From Rhodococcus sp. HNM0569 (GTDB lineage Bacteria; Actinomycetota; Actinomycetes; Mycobacteriales; Mycobacteriaceae): a stretch of DNA of 53,793 bases. Where the stretch lies: positions 1-53,793 of the forward strand of contig NZ_JAASAE010000020.1 in NCBI RefSeq assembly GCF_012726205.1, read 5' to 3'. The first letter of the stretch is position 1. The number at the start of each line of letters is the position of its first letter. This document shows positions 41,153 to 48,834 of the stretch, piece by piece. The notes beneath the pieces were generated by a model. That model was not told where the DNA came from. It did no database searches and saw nothing but the letters and a program-made list of their open reading frames with translations. Position numbers and translations under genes: made by a program.

Positions 41153-42178
41153 GTGAGTTCCCCACGTTCCTCGTCGCCCCGGGCCGAAGGTCCCGACGAC
41201 GACAACAGCCGCGCGACCAGCGACGACGCCGCCGAGTCGACGACCGATCGCGCCTCGACGCCCGGCGAGCGCGCCGAGGACGTGTCGGAGATCACGGCCG
41301 CCGCGGAGCTCGCCTCGCCCGGATTGCCGTCTCTGCGCGACCCGATCCTCGTCGCCGCGTTCGAGGGCTGGAACGACGCGGGCGACGCCGCGAGCGATGC
41401 GATCGAACACCTCGAGCTCGTGTGGGACGCGCAACCGCTCGCCGAACTCGATTCCGAGGACTACTACGACTACCAGGTCAACCGGCCCACCGTGCGGCAG
41501 GTCGAGGGCGTCACGCGCGAGATCGTGTGGCCCGCGACGCGCCTGTCGGTGTGTTCGCCGCCCGGCGCGCCGCGCGACATCGTGCTGCTCCGCGGCATCG
41601 AGCCGAACATGCGCTGGCGCAGCTTCTGCGCGACCCTCATCGAGATGATCGACGAACTCGCCGTCGACACGGTCGTGATCCTCGGGGCATTGCTCGCGGA
41701 CACTCCGCACACCCGGCCGGTCCCGGTCACGGGCTCGGCGTACAGCAGCGACGCCGCGTCACGCTTCCACCTCGAACAGACCCGGTACGAAGGCCCCACC
41801 GGCATCACCGGAGTGTTGCAGGACGAGTGCGTCAAGGCGGGCGTTCCCGCCATCTCGTTCTGGGCGGCAGTCCCCCACTACGTGTCGCAACCGCCCAATC
41901 CCAAGGCCACGGTGGCACTGCTCCGCCGCGTCGAGGACGTCCTCGACATCGAGGTTCCACTCGGCGAGTTGCCGGCGCAGGCCGAGGACTGGGAGGAGGC
42001 GGTCAGCGAGATGACCGCCGAGGACGACGAGGTCGGCGACTACGTGCGCTCGCTCGAGGAGCGCGGCGATGCCGAGACCGACATCTCCGATGTCATCGCG
42101 AAGATCGACGGCGACGCGATCGCCGCGGAGTTCGAACGGTACCTGCGCAGGCGCGGTCCCGGCAGCTTCGGTTCGTGA
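41153..42178 (+). CDS. PAC2-family protein
   Basis: A 341-residue protein of the PAC2 family, Rv2125 position. A disordered acidic/Ser-rich N-terminal segment of about 50 residues is followed by the PAC2 domain (LRDPILVAAFEGWNDAGDAA, then VDTVVILGALLADTPHTRPV and ISFWAAVPHYVSQPPNPKAT). In eukaryotes PAC2 proteins are proteasome assembly chaperones; in actinobacteria their role is unknown, and a link with the proteasome locus 15 kb away is only suggestive. GTG 41153. Its stop overlaps the MFS gene start (GTGA). It is divergent from metH with only 51 bases between. Confidence 0.88.
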   Translation: MSSPRSSSPRAEGPDDDNSRATSDDAAESTTDRASTPGERAEDVSEITAAAELASPGLPSLRDPILVAAFEGWNDAGDAASDAIEHLELVWDAQPLAELDSEDYYDYQVNRPTVRQVEGVTREIVWPATRLSVCSPPGAPRDIVLLRGIEPNMRWRSFCATLIEMIDELAVDTVVILGALLADTPHTRPVPVTGSAYSSDAASRFHLEQTRYEGPTGITGVLQDECVKAGVPAISFWAAVPHYVSQPPNPKATVALLRRVEDVLDIEVPLGELPAQAEDWEEAVSEMTAEDDEVGDYVRSLEERGDAETDISDVIAKIDGDAIAAEFERYLRRRGPGSFGS

Positions 42179-43398
42179 CCGAATCCGATCCCGGCTTCCG
42201 CTCGAACGGCCACCGCCTCGGTGCACTCACCGGGCGCGACGGGGCGGACCGACGCCGCGGGATGCGTGGCCGGTTGCAGCGTGCAGTTCTCTACGGCGGC
42301 GGGTTCCTCGGCCCGTTCGGCGGCAGTGTCGTCGCCTCGGTGCTGCCCGAGATCGGCGACGATCTGGGGGTATCACCGTCGGCCGCCGCGTCGAGCCTCA
42401 CCGCGTACCTTCTGCCGTTCGCGGCGCTCATGTTGTTTTCCGGCACGCTCGGTGCGCGGTGGGGCCGTGTGCGCACCGTCCGCATCGCGTACGGCGTGTA
42501 CTTCGCAGCGTCGGCGGCGTGCGTCCTCGCACCGACGTTCGCGGTGTTCATGGTGGCGCGCGTGGTGCAGGGCTCCGCGAATTCGTTCACGACGCCGCTA
42601 CTGATGGCGTCGCTCGCGGCCGTGACGCCACGCGCGCGGCTCGGCCGCGCATTGGGTGTGTTCGGCGCGTTCCAGGCGGCGGGGCAGGCCTGCGCGCCAC
42701 TCGTCGGCGGCCTCGCCGCCGAGATCGACTGGCGGCTGGCGTTCGCCGTGATCGCGGTCGTCGCGGCGGTGATGGGCGCGATCGGCCTGCCGACGCCACG
42801 CGAGCCGGGCGCGGCGTCCACTCCCCGCCTGCGCGACGCGCTCACCCTGCCGGTCTTGCGCACCGGCGTCGTCGCGTTGCTCGGGTGGGGCGCACTCGGC
42901 GGCCTGAACTTCCTCGTCGCATTCCGCGCCGAGGACGTCTTCGGCCTCTCGCCCACGACACGCGGCCTCGTCCTCACCGGGTTCGGCATCGCGGGCATCG
43001 TGACGGCCCGCGCGGTGGGCGGCGCGATCGATCGCGTCGGCTCGTATCGCGCGATCGTGATCGGCGCACTGAGCGGCGCGGCTCTCGTGACCGTCGTCGG
43101 CACGGTACCGAGTGTCGCGGCACTCGCCGCCGGGTGGTTCCTCGCGGGAATGTCGGCGCAGTTCGTCCTCGTCGCGGTCAACGCTGCGGTGCTCGGCTCG
43201 GGGGCGCGCAACAGCAGCGGCGCAGTCTCGGTCGTACAGGCGTTCCGCTTCTCGGGCAACGCTCTCGCCCCACTCGCCCTCACGCCGGTGTACGGGTGGT
43301 CGCCCGCGGCGAGTTTCGTACTGCCTGCCGTGCTCCTGGCGGTTGCGGCACCGATGGCGATGCCGAGAACCCGTGGGCGGTCCGGCGGACGGCGCTGA
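42175..43398 (+). CDS. MFS transporter
   Basis: A 407-residue major facilitator superfamily protein with about 12 hydrophobic segments. The N-terminal motif A appears as SGTLGARWGRVRTVRI, and GSANSFTTPLLMASLAAVTP plus GRALGVFGAFQAAGQACAPL fit drug:H+ antiporters of the DHA1 type. The transported substance is unknown; drug or metabolite export is likely. GTG 42175 overlaps the PAC2 stop by four bases, so the two are cotranscribed. The N-terminal 40 residues before the first helix are hydrophilic and Arg-rich. Confidence 0.88.
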   Translation: MTESDPGFRSNGHRLGALTGRDGADRRRGMRGRLQRAVLYGGGFLGPFGGSVVASVLPEIGDDLGVSPSAAASSLTAYLLPFAALMLFSGTLGARWGRVRTVRIAYGVYFAASAACVLAPTFAVFMVARVVQGSANSFTTPLLMASLAAVTPRARLGRALGVFGAFQAAGQACAPLVGGLAAEIDWRLAFAVIAVVAAVMGAIGLPTPREPGAASTPRLRDALTLPVLRTGVVALLGWGALGGLNFLVAFRAEDVFGLSPTTRGLVLTGFGIAGIVTARAVGGAIDRVGSYRAIVIGALSGAALVTVVGTVPSVAALAAGWFLAGMSAQFVLVAVNAAVLGSGARNSSGAVSVVQAFRFSGNALAPLALTPVYGWSPAASFVLPAVLLAVAAPMAMPRTRGRSGGRR

Positions 43399-43506
43399 AT
43401 TCGTGATTTCTCGCTGTTCCGTCTGCTTCGGAGTCGATCTACCGAAACACGCCGAGGATCGGGCAATTCCGGGTTCCGTACTGGACCGACTCGTAACGTC
43501 CTGCCC

Positions 43507-44604
43507 GTGACCGTCGACCAGCCCGCCCGCCTCGCTCCCCAGAACGCCGCGCCGCGCCCCGAACGCGACATCGACCTCTATCGCCGCGCGGTCGGCACAC
43601 TGCGCGCCGCACTCCCCCCGGGCTGGACGATCGCATCTGCCAAGGCACGCACGCTCGTCGACGCACCCGAGCGGCTCACGGTCACCGCACCGAGCGGCGA
43701 GGTCGCGTCGTTCTCGGTCATCACCGCCCGCGGGGTTCTTGCCGGCGACGTCGCACGCTTCGCGGACTCACTGTCCGACTCCGACCTCGCATTCGTGTGC
43801 GCCCGCTACCTGTCCGAGCCCGTACGCCGCCAGCTCGACGCGCGCGGCCTGTCGTATGCCGATGCCACCGGCAACGCCGCACTCTCGGCGCCGCGCCCGG
43901 CGATCTGGGTACGTGACCGCGGTGCCGACGCCGACCCGTGGCGCGGCCCGGGCCGTCCGCCCGCCCAGCTGACCGGCGACCCCGCGGCCCGCGTCGTGCG
44001 CGCGCTCGCCGACTTCTCCGGGCAGCTCACCGTCCCCGAGCTCGTGAAGCTGTCCGGCGCGTCCACCGGCGCGACCTACCGCGTGGTCGAGACTCTCGCC
44101 GAACGCGAACTGCTCGAACGGATCCCGCGCGGCCCGATCACCCGCGTGCGCTGGCAGGCGATGCTCCGCGCCTGGAGCAGCGACTCGTCCTTCCGCGACT
44201 GCCAGGCCCTGTCGTTCCACTCCCCCGGGGGCATCGACGCCGTGCTCGACGCACTCGCGCGCCAGCAGGATCTCGTGTACGCGGTCACCGGCTCGGCCGC
44301 GGCCGCAGCCTTCACCGAGTACGCACCGTTGCAGTCCCTCCAGATCTACGCCGACGATGCGGAAGCGCTCGGCGACGCGCTCGGCCTGCGCCCCGTCGAG
44401 GACGGCGCGAACGTCGTGATCGCCACTCCCCGCTCCCCCGTCGTGTTCGAGCGCACCGGCACACACTCGGGTGCGCGCGCCGTCGCGCCCGCGCAGGCGT
44501 GCGCGGATCTTCTGAGCGGCGGCGGACGACAGCCCGACGAAGCAGCCCACCTGCTCGCGTGGCTTGCCGAGCACGAACAGCAGTGGCGAATCCCCGTCGC
44601 GTGA
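43507..44604 (+). CDS. Winged-helix protein, AbiEi antitoxin/PD-ExK-like (function unknown)
   Basis: A 365-residue protein. The N-terminal half (APSGEVASFSVITARGVLAG, then CARYLSEPVRRQLDARGLSY and DATGNAALSAPRPAIWVRD) resembles a restriction-endonuclease-like fold often fused to DNA-binding domains. From about residue 155 there is a clear winged helix (QLTVPELVKLSGASTGATYR, LAERELLERIPRGPITRVRW). The C-terminal part (SLQIYADDAEALGDALGLRP) is like AbiEi-type antitoxins. No AbiEii toxin or other partner is adjacent, so it is either an orphan regulator or part of the defence region that follows. GTG 43507; 145 bases separate it from the Hsp70-like gene. I cannot assign a function. Confidence 0.72.
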   Translation: MTVDQPARLAPQNAAPRPERDIDLYRRAVGTLRAALPPGWTIASAKARTLVDAPERLTVTAPSGEVASFSVITARGVLAGDVARFADSLSDSDLAFVCARYLSEPVRRQLDARGLSYADATGNAALSAPRPAIWVRDRGADADPWRGPGRPPAQLTGDPAARVVRALADFSGQLTVPELVKLSGASTGATYRVVETLAERELLERIPRGPITRVRWQAMLRAWSSDSSFRDCQALSFHSPGGIDAVLDALARQQDLVYAVTGSAAAAAFTEYAPLQSLQIYADDAEALGDALGLRPVEDGANVVIATPRSPVVFERTGTHSGARAVAPAQACADLLSGGGRQPDEAAHLLAWLAEHEQQWRIPVA

Positions 44605-44749
44605 CCGCTTTTTCGCTCTCGGCCGCCGCCATCGAGGCGGGTCGACCTTCCACCGGGCGGACCCTCTCCCCGGCACCGACTAGGGTTGTCCGCGCCCGGG
44701 ATTCGACCGGTCCCGGCACACGACAGTCGGAGGAAGACGGGGTGCGCTC

Positions 44750-45892
44750 ATGACCATCGGAGTCGGACTGAGAATCGGCGGAATCGTGTCGACGGCCGTC
44801 GTGGCGTCCAACGATCCAGGCTCACCCGACCCCGTCGTGATCGTGCGCGACACCGTCCTGCACATGTCGCCCGACGGCACCGCACTCTTCGGCGGCGCCG
44901 CGCCGACGGGCAATCCCGACGTCGCATCCGTGTCCGGCTATCTCGCGCGCGTGGGCGAACCCGAAGGCGTGCCCGTCGGCGACACGATGTACCGGGCGGA
45001 AGACCTTGTCGCAGGATCGATCCGATGCCTTCTCCGCGACTGCGAGCCGCTGCCCGACCGCGGCGGAGCCGGTGGCGGCAGGCCCGACGTCATGGTCGCC
45101 TATCCCACGAAATGGGACACCCATTCCGTCGCTGCTCTGCGCGACGCACTCGACTACTCCGGGATGTCGTCGGTGTCGCTGGTGTCCGACGCGGAGGCGA
45201 CGTCCGCGTGGTTCGAGTCGGAGATCGCGGAGAAGCCGGGGCAGCTGGTCGGCATCTACCACATCGACGACACGGTCTCGACGGTCGCGCTGATCCGCTC
45301 GGGTGTCGCGGCGGGCAAGGCATTCCGCTTCCCCGGTTCGGGTGGGTCTCCCGCATCGCAACTCGCGACCGCGCTCGGCGCATTCGGCTGGCTGCCCGAG
45401 AATCTCGACGCCGTCGTCGTCACGGCCGACGGCCTCATCGCGCGTGACGCACCCGCGATCCGTGCCGTTGCGGAGGCGGTGAGCACTCGGCTCGCGGTGC
45501 ACTGCGTCATCGGCCCCGGCCCGGAACAGACCGCGGCCCTCGGCGCCGCGATCCGTGCGACCGGCTTCAATCCGACGACCCATCGGCAGACCCCGATCGG
45601 TCTGCCGCCTTCGTACGACATCACGGAGATCATCGACGCCGTCGTCGATGTCGAACCAGGCTCGGCGCAGGCGGCACCGTCGGTGCAGACGGCACGTGCG
45701 GCCGAGGCGAGCGCGGTTGCCGCCGATCGCACGGGCTCGGCGGTGCTCACGCGCGAGTCCGCCCCCGCCGCCGCGGACCCCACCGGCGCGAACGCCGACG
45801 GCGGCACGGCGGCGCCCCGCACGGCGCTGGTCGCCGCGGCGAGCGTCGTGGCGGTGATCGTCGTGATCGTCCTGGCCGTGGCCCTGCTGTAA
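44750..45892 (+). CDS. Degenerate Hsp70/actin-fold protein with C-terminal membrane anchor
   Basis: A 380-residue protein. Residues 1-290 follow the Hsp70 nucleotide-binding fold: GVGLRIGGIVSTAVVAS stands where DLGTTNS-like phosphate-1 belongs, GIYHIDDTVSTVALIRSG where phosphate-2 belongs, and IGPGPEQTAALGAAIRATGF resembles the adenosine motif. The key Asp and Gly residues of both phosphate loops are changed, so ATP hydrolysis is doubtful. There is no substrate-binding domain; an Ala/Thr linker leads to one C-terminal helix (LVAAASVVAVIVVIVLAVAL), giving a cytosol-facing, membrane-tethered protein. It ends 24 bases before jetA in the same direction and is probably cotranscribed with it. GGAGGAAG precedes ATG 44750. 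Possibly related to DUF7159-type mycobacterial proteins. Confidence 0.75.
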   Translation: MTIGVGLRIGGIVSTAVVASNDPGSPDPVVIVRDTVLHMSPDGTALFGGAAPTGNPDVASVSGYLARVGEPEGVPVGDTMYRAEDLVAGSIRCLLRDCEPLPDRGGAGGGRPDVMVAYPTKWDTHSVAALRDALDYSGMSSVSLVSDAEATSAWFESEIAEKPGQLVGIYHIDDTVSTVALIRSGVAAGKAFRFPGSGGSPASQLATALGAFGWLPENLDAVVVTADGLIARDAPAIRAVAEAVSTRLAVHCVIGPGPEQTAALGAAIRATGFNPTTHRQTPIGLPPSYDITEIIDAVVDVEPGSAQAAPSVQTARAAEASAVAADRTGSAVLTRESAPAAADPTGANADGGTAAPRTALVAAASVVAVIVVIVLAVALL

Positions 45893-45916
45893 CGCGGCAC
45901 CGCCTACCCTGTCACG

Positions 45917-47449
45917 GTGAACGATTCCGCACCCGCACCGCCGCGGTCCCCGGCCGAGCCCGCACCCGATCGGCTGCGGGCGTTCGCGTTCACCACCGCC
46001 GACAAGCGGCTCGAATACCTGTGGGTGCTGCGTGCCTTCGACCACGCACGGTCCAACTACACGGTTCTCCTGCATGCGGGCGAGCTCACCCGCATTCTCG
46101 CCGAGATCGGCGACGGCGACCCGGACGCGACGCTCTCACCCACCGAACTCGCACCCCTCCTCGAACAGTTGCACGCGTGGGGCGTCCTCGAACGCAGTTA
46201 CGACGGCACACGGGCGCTCACGCTCGCCGAGTACCGCAACCGGCACTTCGTGTACCAGTTCAGCCAGATCGGCTACCACGCGTACCGCGCGGTCGACGAC
46301 GTGCTGCACGTGCGCACCGACGACGTGTCCCTCGCGCGCCTCGCGCTGCCGGACCTGCTCACCGATCTCACCGAGCTCGCCGAGGCCGTCCGCACCGGCG
46401 ACGGCGAACTCGTGTACCGCAAACTGACACGGCTCGACGCGACGCTCGAGGAACTCGCCGAGCGCGCAGCGCGCTTCTATCTGTCGATCGGCAACACGAT
46501 GCGCACCACGGAGGCGACGCCCGAGTCGTTTCTCGCACACAAAGACGCGCTGCTCACACACATGCGCGAGTTCACCTTCGATCTCACCCGCTACGCGCCC
46601 AAGCTCGCGTCCGCGATCGAGGAGGTCGAGCGGCACGGCCTCGACCGCATGGTCGCACTCGCGGCGGCGAGTGACGAACGCGTCCTGCTGGCGGCCGACG
46701 AGCGTGCGGCGTCGTGGCGCGCGCGATGGCATGCGGTGACGCACTGGTTCGCGGGGTCCGCGGACGCACCGGGCGAGGCGGAGCGTCTGCGCGAGGCCAC
46801 GATGAGCGCGATCACCGCGGTGCTCGGGTTGTTGCGCCGCGTCACCGAGGCGCGTCGCGGTGGGGTGAGTCGCGAGACCCAGTTGCGCAGCCTCGCCGCG
46901 TGGTTCGCGGCCGCCCCGTCCGACGACGCCGCGCACGCGCTGTTCGACGCGGCCTTCGACCTCGGCAGGCCCCGCCATCTCGGCGCGGTGCACCCGCAGG
47001 CCGATCTGGTGTCGGACACCGAATCATGGTGGAGCGCACCGCCAGTGGCGCTGTCACGCACGCTGGCCGAGTCCGGGAAGCCGCCGTCGCCCGGCGCGCC
47101 CGCGAAGCTCGGCCGCGACGACGCCGGAATCCGGCGACTGCGCGAGCGGCAGCTCGCGGAACAGAAGGTGCGCGCCGACGCGGCCGCGTCGCTCGCGGGC
47201 GACGGCGTGTACAACCGCACGCTCGACGACGCCGAGACGGGCGTCCTGTTGCGCCTGCTGGACACCGCGATGTCGGTGCGTACGGGGCCCGGTACACCGT
47301 CGATCTCGGGTACCGCGGACGGCATTCGGGTGACGGTGCAACTGGGCGGGTCGTCGACGGTGGTCGACACGGCGCGGGGGCGCATGCACCTCGACGGCAT
47401 GGAGCTCGCGGTCACGCGCGAGCGACCGACTCGGGCGGTGGCGCGATGA
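45917..47449 (+). CDS. jetA: Wadjet type II component JetA (TIGR02677/DUF2397)
   Basis: A 510-residue protein of the TIGR02677 family, the kleisin-like subunit of type II Wadjet. The N-terminal winged helix (LRAFAFTTADKRLEYLWVLR and ELAPLLEQLHAWGVLERSYD) and the typical YRNRHFVYQFSQIGYHAYRA region are present, with a long helical middle part and a C-terminal region rich in charged residues. In Wadjet, JetA, B and C form an SMC motor that extrudes plasmid DNA loops. GTG 45917 follows the Hsp70-like gene by 24 bases. Its stop overlaps jetB (ATGA). Identification rests on sequence family and gene order. Confidence 0.9.
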   Translation: MNDSAPAPPRSPAEPAPDRLRAFAFTTADKRLEYLWVLRAFDHARSNYTVLLHAGELTRILAEIGDGDPDATLSPTELAPLLEQLHAWGVLERSYDGTRALTLAEYRNRHFVYQFSQIGYHAYRAVDDVLHVRTDDVSLARLALPDLLTDLTELAEAVRTGDGELVYRKLTRLDATLEELAERAARFYLSIGNTMRTTEATPESFLAHKDALLTHMREFTFDLTRYAPKLASAIEEVERHGLDRMVALAAASDERVLLAADERAASWRARWHAVTHWFAGSADAPGEAERLREATMSAITAVLGLLRRVTEARRGGVSRETQLRSLAAWFAAAPSDDAAHALFDAAFDLGRPRHLGAVHPQADLVSDTESWWSAPPVALSRTLAESGKPPSPGAPAKLGRDDAGIRRLRERQLAEQKVRADAAASLAGDGVYNRTLDDAETGVLLRLLDTAMSVRTGPGTPSISGTADGIRVTVQLGGSSTVVDTARGRMHLDGMELAVTRERPTRAVAR

Positions 47450-48834
47450 ACCGCGGCTCCTCGCTCGATCTCGACTCCTACCAGCGTGCCGCGCGCACGA
47501 TCCTCACGCACCATCTCGTGACGGCCGGCCATCCGGATCGTGTCGCGTTCCCCCTCGTCCGCCGCTGGGCGACCGAGTTGCGCGACGACCTCGCCGAACT
47601 GTTCGGCTACCGCCTCGAGATCACCGAGACCACGGCGCGACTGTTCACGGTGCGCGACGAGGTCGGCGCAGGCGTGCCCGCGCGCACCGCCACCGACCGC
47701 GTGTTCGACCGGCGGCGGTATGCCTACCTCGCATTGTGTCTCGCGGTACTCGGCCGCGCCGGTGGTCAGATCGTGCTCGGTGAACTCGCTCGTCGGGTGT
47801 CGTCCGAGGCGGGGCGCGTGCAAGGCCTCGAGCTCGACACCGCACGCGCCGCCCACCGCGACGCCTTCGTCGACGCGGTGGGCTGGCTCACCGACCGGGG
47901 CGCGCTCACTCTCGCCGACGGCGACGCCGCCGGGTGGGCTGCCGACCCGGACACCGGCGAGGCCCTGTACGACGTCGACCGGTCGGTCGTGGTCGCCGTG
48001 TTCCGGCCACCTCGCCTGCTCGACCGGTTCGACGGCGTGCACACCTTCCTCGCGAGGGGTGACGTCCGTACCGCCCGCGACGACTCCACGGCGCGGACCC
48101 GGCGGGTGCGGCGGGCGCTCGTCGAGCGCCCTGTCGTCCATGCGGACGAGCTCGACGACGCCGATCGCCTGGTGCTCGCGAAGCCGGCCACGGCCGATGC
48201 GGTGCGCGCGCTCACCGGCCTCGTGCCCGAACGGCGCCGCGAGGGCGTCGCGATGATCGATCCCACCGCACGTTTCACCGACGTCCGGTTCCCCGCGACC
48301 GGCACCGTCGCGCAGGTCGCTCTGCTGCTCGCAGGCGAAATCGCCGAGCGCGTCCTCGGCGCCGACGACATGCCTCGGCGCCCGATGCCCACGGCATCGG
48401 GCCCAGCGCTCGCCTGTGCGCTCGACGCGGCATTGCCGGGCGGTGCGCATCCCGCACCGACGGAACCGGTCGCCGGTGTGGAGACCCACGACGATCCTGG
48501 TCATCCGTTCGTCGACGACGCGTGGCTGGCCGAGACTGTCGAGCGCATCGCGGACCGCTACGGCACCACTTTCGCGTCCCGTTGGCAGGCCGACGGGCCG
48601 GGCCTGCGACGCGAGGCACTCGCGCTGCTCGATCGGCTCTCGCTCGTACGGTTCACCCACGACGGTGTGGTGGCACTGCCCGCACTCGCGCGTTACCGCG
48701 GGGTCGTCGTCGACGTCCGCACCCTCGCGGATGCCGAACTGCCACTGGAAGATCCGCCTCCAGGCAACGAGGAGGCGACCAGTGAGACACCCGCTGCCCA
48801 CGCTCCCGACACGCAACAGGTAGGAACCGCATGA
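47446..48834 (+). CDS. jetB: Wadjet type II component JetB (TIGR02678/DUF2398)
   Basis: A 462-residue protein of the TIGR02678 family, the KITE-like winged-helix subunit. Signature regions are YQRAARTILTHHLVTAGHPD, FPLVRRWATELRDDLAELFG and DRRRYAYLALCLAVLGRAGG near the N-terminus, and the C-terminal GTTFASRWQADGPGLRREAL. It would dimerise and bind the SMC heads through JetA. ATG 47446 overlaps the jetA stop by four bases, and its own stop overlaps jetC in the same way, so the three proteins are made in fixed ratio. No membrane segment or enzyme motif is seen. Confidence 0.9.
   Translation: MNRGSSLDLDSYQRAARTILTHHLVTAGHPDRVAFPLVRRWATELRDDLAELFGYRLEITETTARLFTVRDEVGAGVPARTATDRVFDRRRYAYLALCLAVLGRAGGQIVLGELARRVSSEAGRVQGLELDTARAAHRDAFVDAVGWLTDRGALTLADGDAAGWAADPDTGEALYDVDRSVVVAVFRPPRLLDRFDGVHTFLARGDVRTARDDSTARTRRVRRALVERPVVHADELDDADRLVLAKPATADAVRALTGLVPERRREGVAMIDPTARFTDVRFPATGTVAQVALLLAGEIAERVLGADDMPRRPMPTASGPALACALDAALPGGAHPAPTEPVAGVETHDDPGHPFVDDAWLAETVERIADRYGTTFASRWQADGPGLRREALALLDRLSLVRFTHDGVVALPALARYRGVVVDVRTLADAELPLEDPPPGNEEATSETPAAHAPDTQQVGTA

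Noticed and set aside
44750-45892. A true DnaK/Hsp70 chaperone
   Set aside because: The phosphate-binding loops lack the conserved Asp and Gly residues and the substrate-binding domain is absent.
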